NCBI RefSeq assembly: GCF_011762485.1
Contig: NZ_JAAKGI010000001.1
Span: 248,001-312,000, forward strand
Source of the DNA: Yeosuana marina
GTDB taxonomy: Bacteria; Bacteroidota; Bacteroidia; Flavobacteriales; Flavobacteriaceae
Direction of reading: 5' to 3'
Length of the DNA stretch: 64,000 nt
The position numbers were made by a program, and so were the translations under genes. The notes below the pieces were generated by a model. That model worked only from the letters and a program-made list of their open reading frames with translations. It had not been told where the DNA came from and searched no databases. Shown here one piece after another: positions 63,838 to 64,000 of the stretch (within the stretch, counting starts at the first letter, position 1; each line of letters starts with the position of its first letter).

Positions 63838-64000
63838 ATGACAGAAAACGATTTACTTTATACATTGGCTTTGCAAAATGTTTCTAAAATTGGTGATATT
63901 ACAGCCAAAAAACTTATTAGACATTGTGGTACGGCAGAAGCAGTTTTTAAAGAGAAAAGACAAAATCTTTTAAAAATTGATGGCATTGGAAGCATATTGA
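63838..64000 (+). CDS. dprA: DNA processing protein DprA, N-terminal part (cut by window end)
   Basis: The first 54 codons start MTENDLLYTLALQNVSKIGD and include TAKKLIRHCGTAEAVFKEK and LLKIDGIGSIL. This resembles the N-terminal SAM/HhH-like region of flavobacterial DprA, which loads RecA on incoming single-stranded DNA during transformation. The Rossmann domain lies beyond the window, so the call rests on the N-terminus alone. It diverges from the HU/SPOR gene. Confidence 0.75.
   Translation, partial: MTENDLLYTLALQNVSKIGDITAKKLIRHCGTAEAVFKEKRQNLLKIDGIGSIL

Overview
The window looks like chromosome of a marine-type member of the Flavobacteriaceae (Bacteroidota). The DNA is AT-rich and several genes are preceded by the Bacteroidota -7 box TAnnTTTG. 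Lineage-typical genes are present: a PorW/SprE-type type IX secretion lipoprotein, DUF4837, DUF6341, DUF6427, DUF4254, DUF4292 and DUF5687 proteins, and an ATP synthase operon that stops after atpG. Family names were assigned by reading sequences and motifs, without database searches.

Layout. 0-8.4 kb: pgk, a LysM lytic transglycosylase, a DUF4837 lipoprotein, tatA (reverse strand), an active-site-intact M23 peptidase, a GH3-like adenylating enzyme and a large protein with a nucleoside-phosphorylase-like C-terminus. 8.4-26.7 kb: the main surface-polysaccharide cluster. It has a Wzz-like protein, rmlBACD (dTDP-rhamnose), a small lipoprotein, wecB-wecC (UDP-ManNAcA), Wzy-like and WaaL-like membrane proteins, glycosyltransferases, a hexapeptide acyltransferase, a Wzx flippase, a methyltransferase-like protein, a reverse-strand polymerase-like protein, a second RmlD-like reductase and a DUF1972 glycosyltransferase. 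26.7-30.5 kb: a scarred region with a broken 5' copy of ugd, a conserved hypothetical gene, the intact ugd, and a small GIY-YIG nuclease gene embedded in palindromic repeats, including two 114-bp direct copies differing at three positions. 30.5-35.0 kb: the cluster resumes with UDP-xylose synthase, a WcaJ-like initiating transferase, a GT2 enzyme and, reversed, a CapK-like adenylating enzyme.

35.0-45.9 kb: purD, small membrane proteins, upp, DUF4254, a GT9 glycosyltransferase, a ferredoxin-type reductase, a PadR regulator with two paralogous membrane proteins, a DUF2059 protein, a palindromic element and a DUF5687 permease/ATPase pair. 46.0-54.8 kb: the PorW/SprE lipoprotein, bactofilin, then atpZ/I, a DUF6168-like gene and atpBEFHAG, ended by a clear intrinsic terminator. 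atpD and atpC are not here. 54.8-64.0 kb: a lipoprotein, a second flippase, dut, a sugar nucleotidyltransferase, a TPR protein, a LolB-like DUF4292 lipoprotein, an EnvC-like protein with degenerate M23 residues, a thioesterase, an HU/SPOR protein and the first 54 codons of dprA.

Together, the central genes can supply dTDP-L-rhamnose, UDP-ManNAcA, UDP-GlcA and UDP-xylose, start a glycan on undecaprenyl phosphate, extend, flip, polymerise and probably ligate it. The most unusual features are the GIY-YIG gene in its repeat cassette, the ugd remnant next to it, the PadR operon with paired WxVxTEL-motif membrane proteins, and a terminator hairpin between atpE and atpF.
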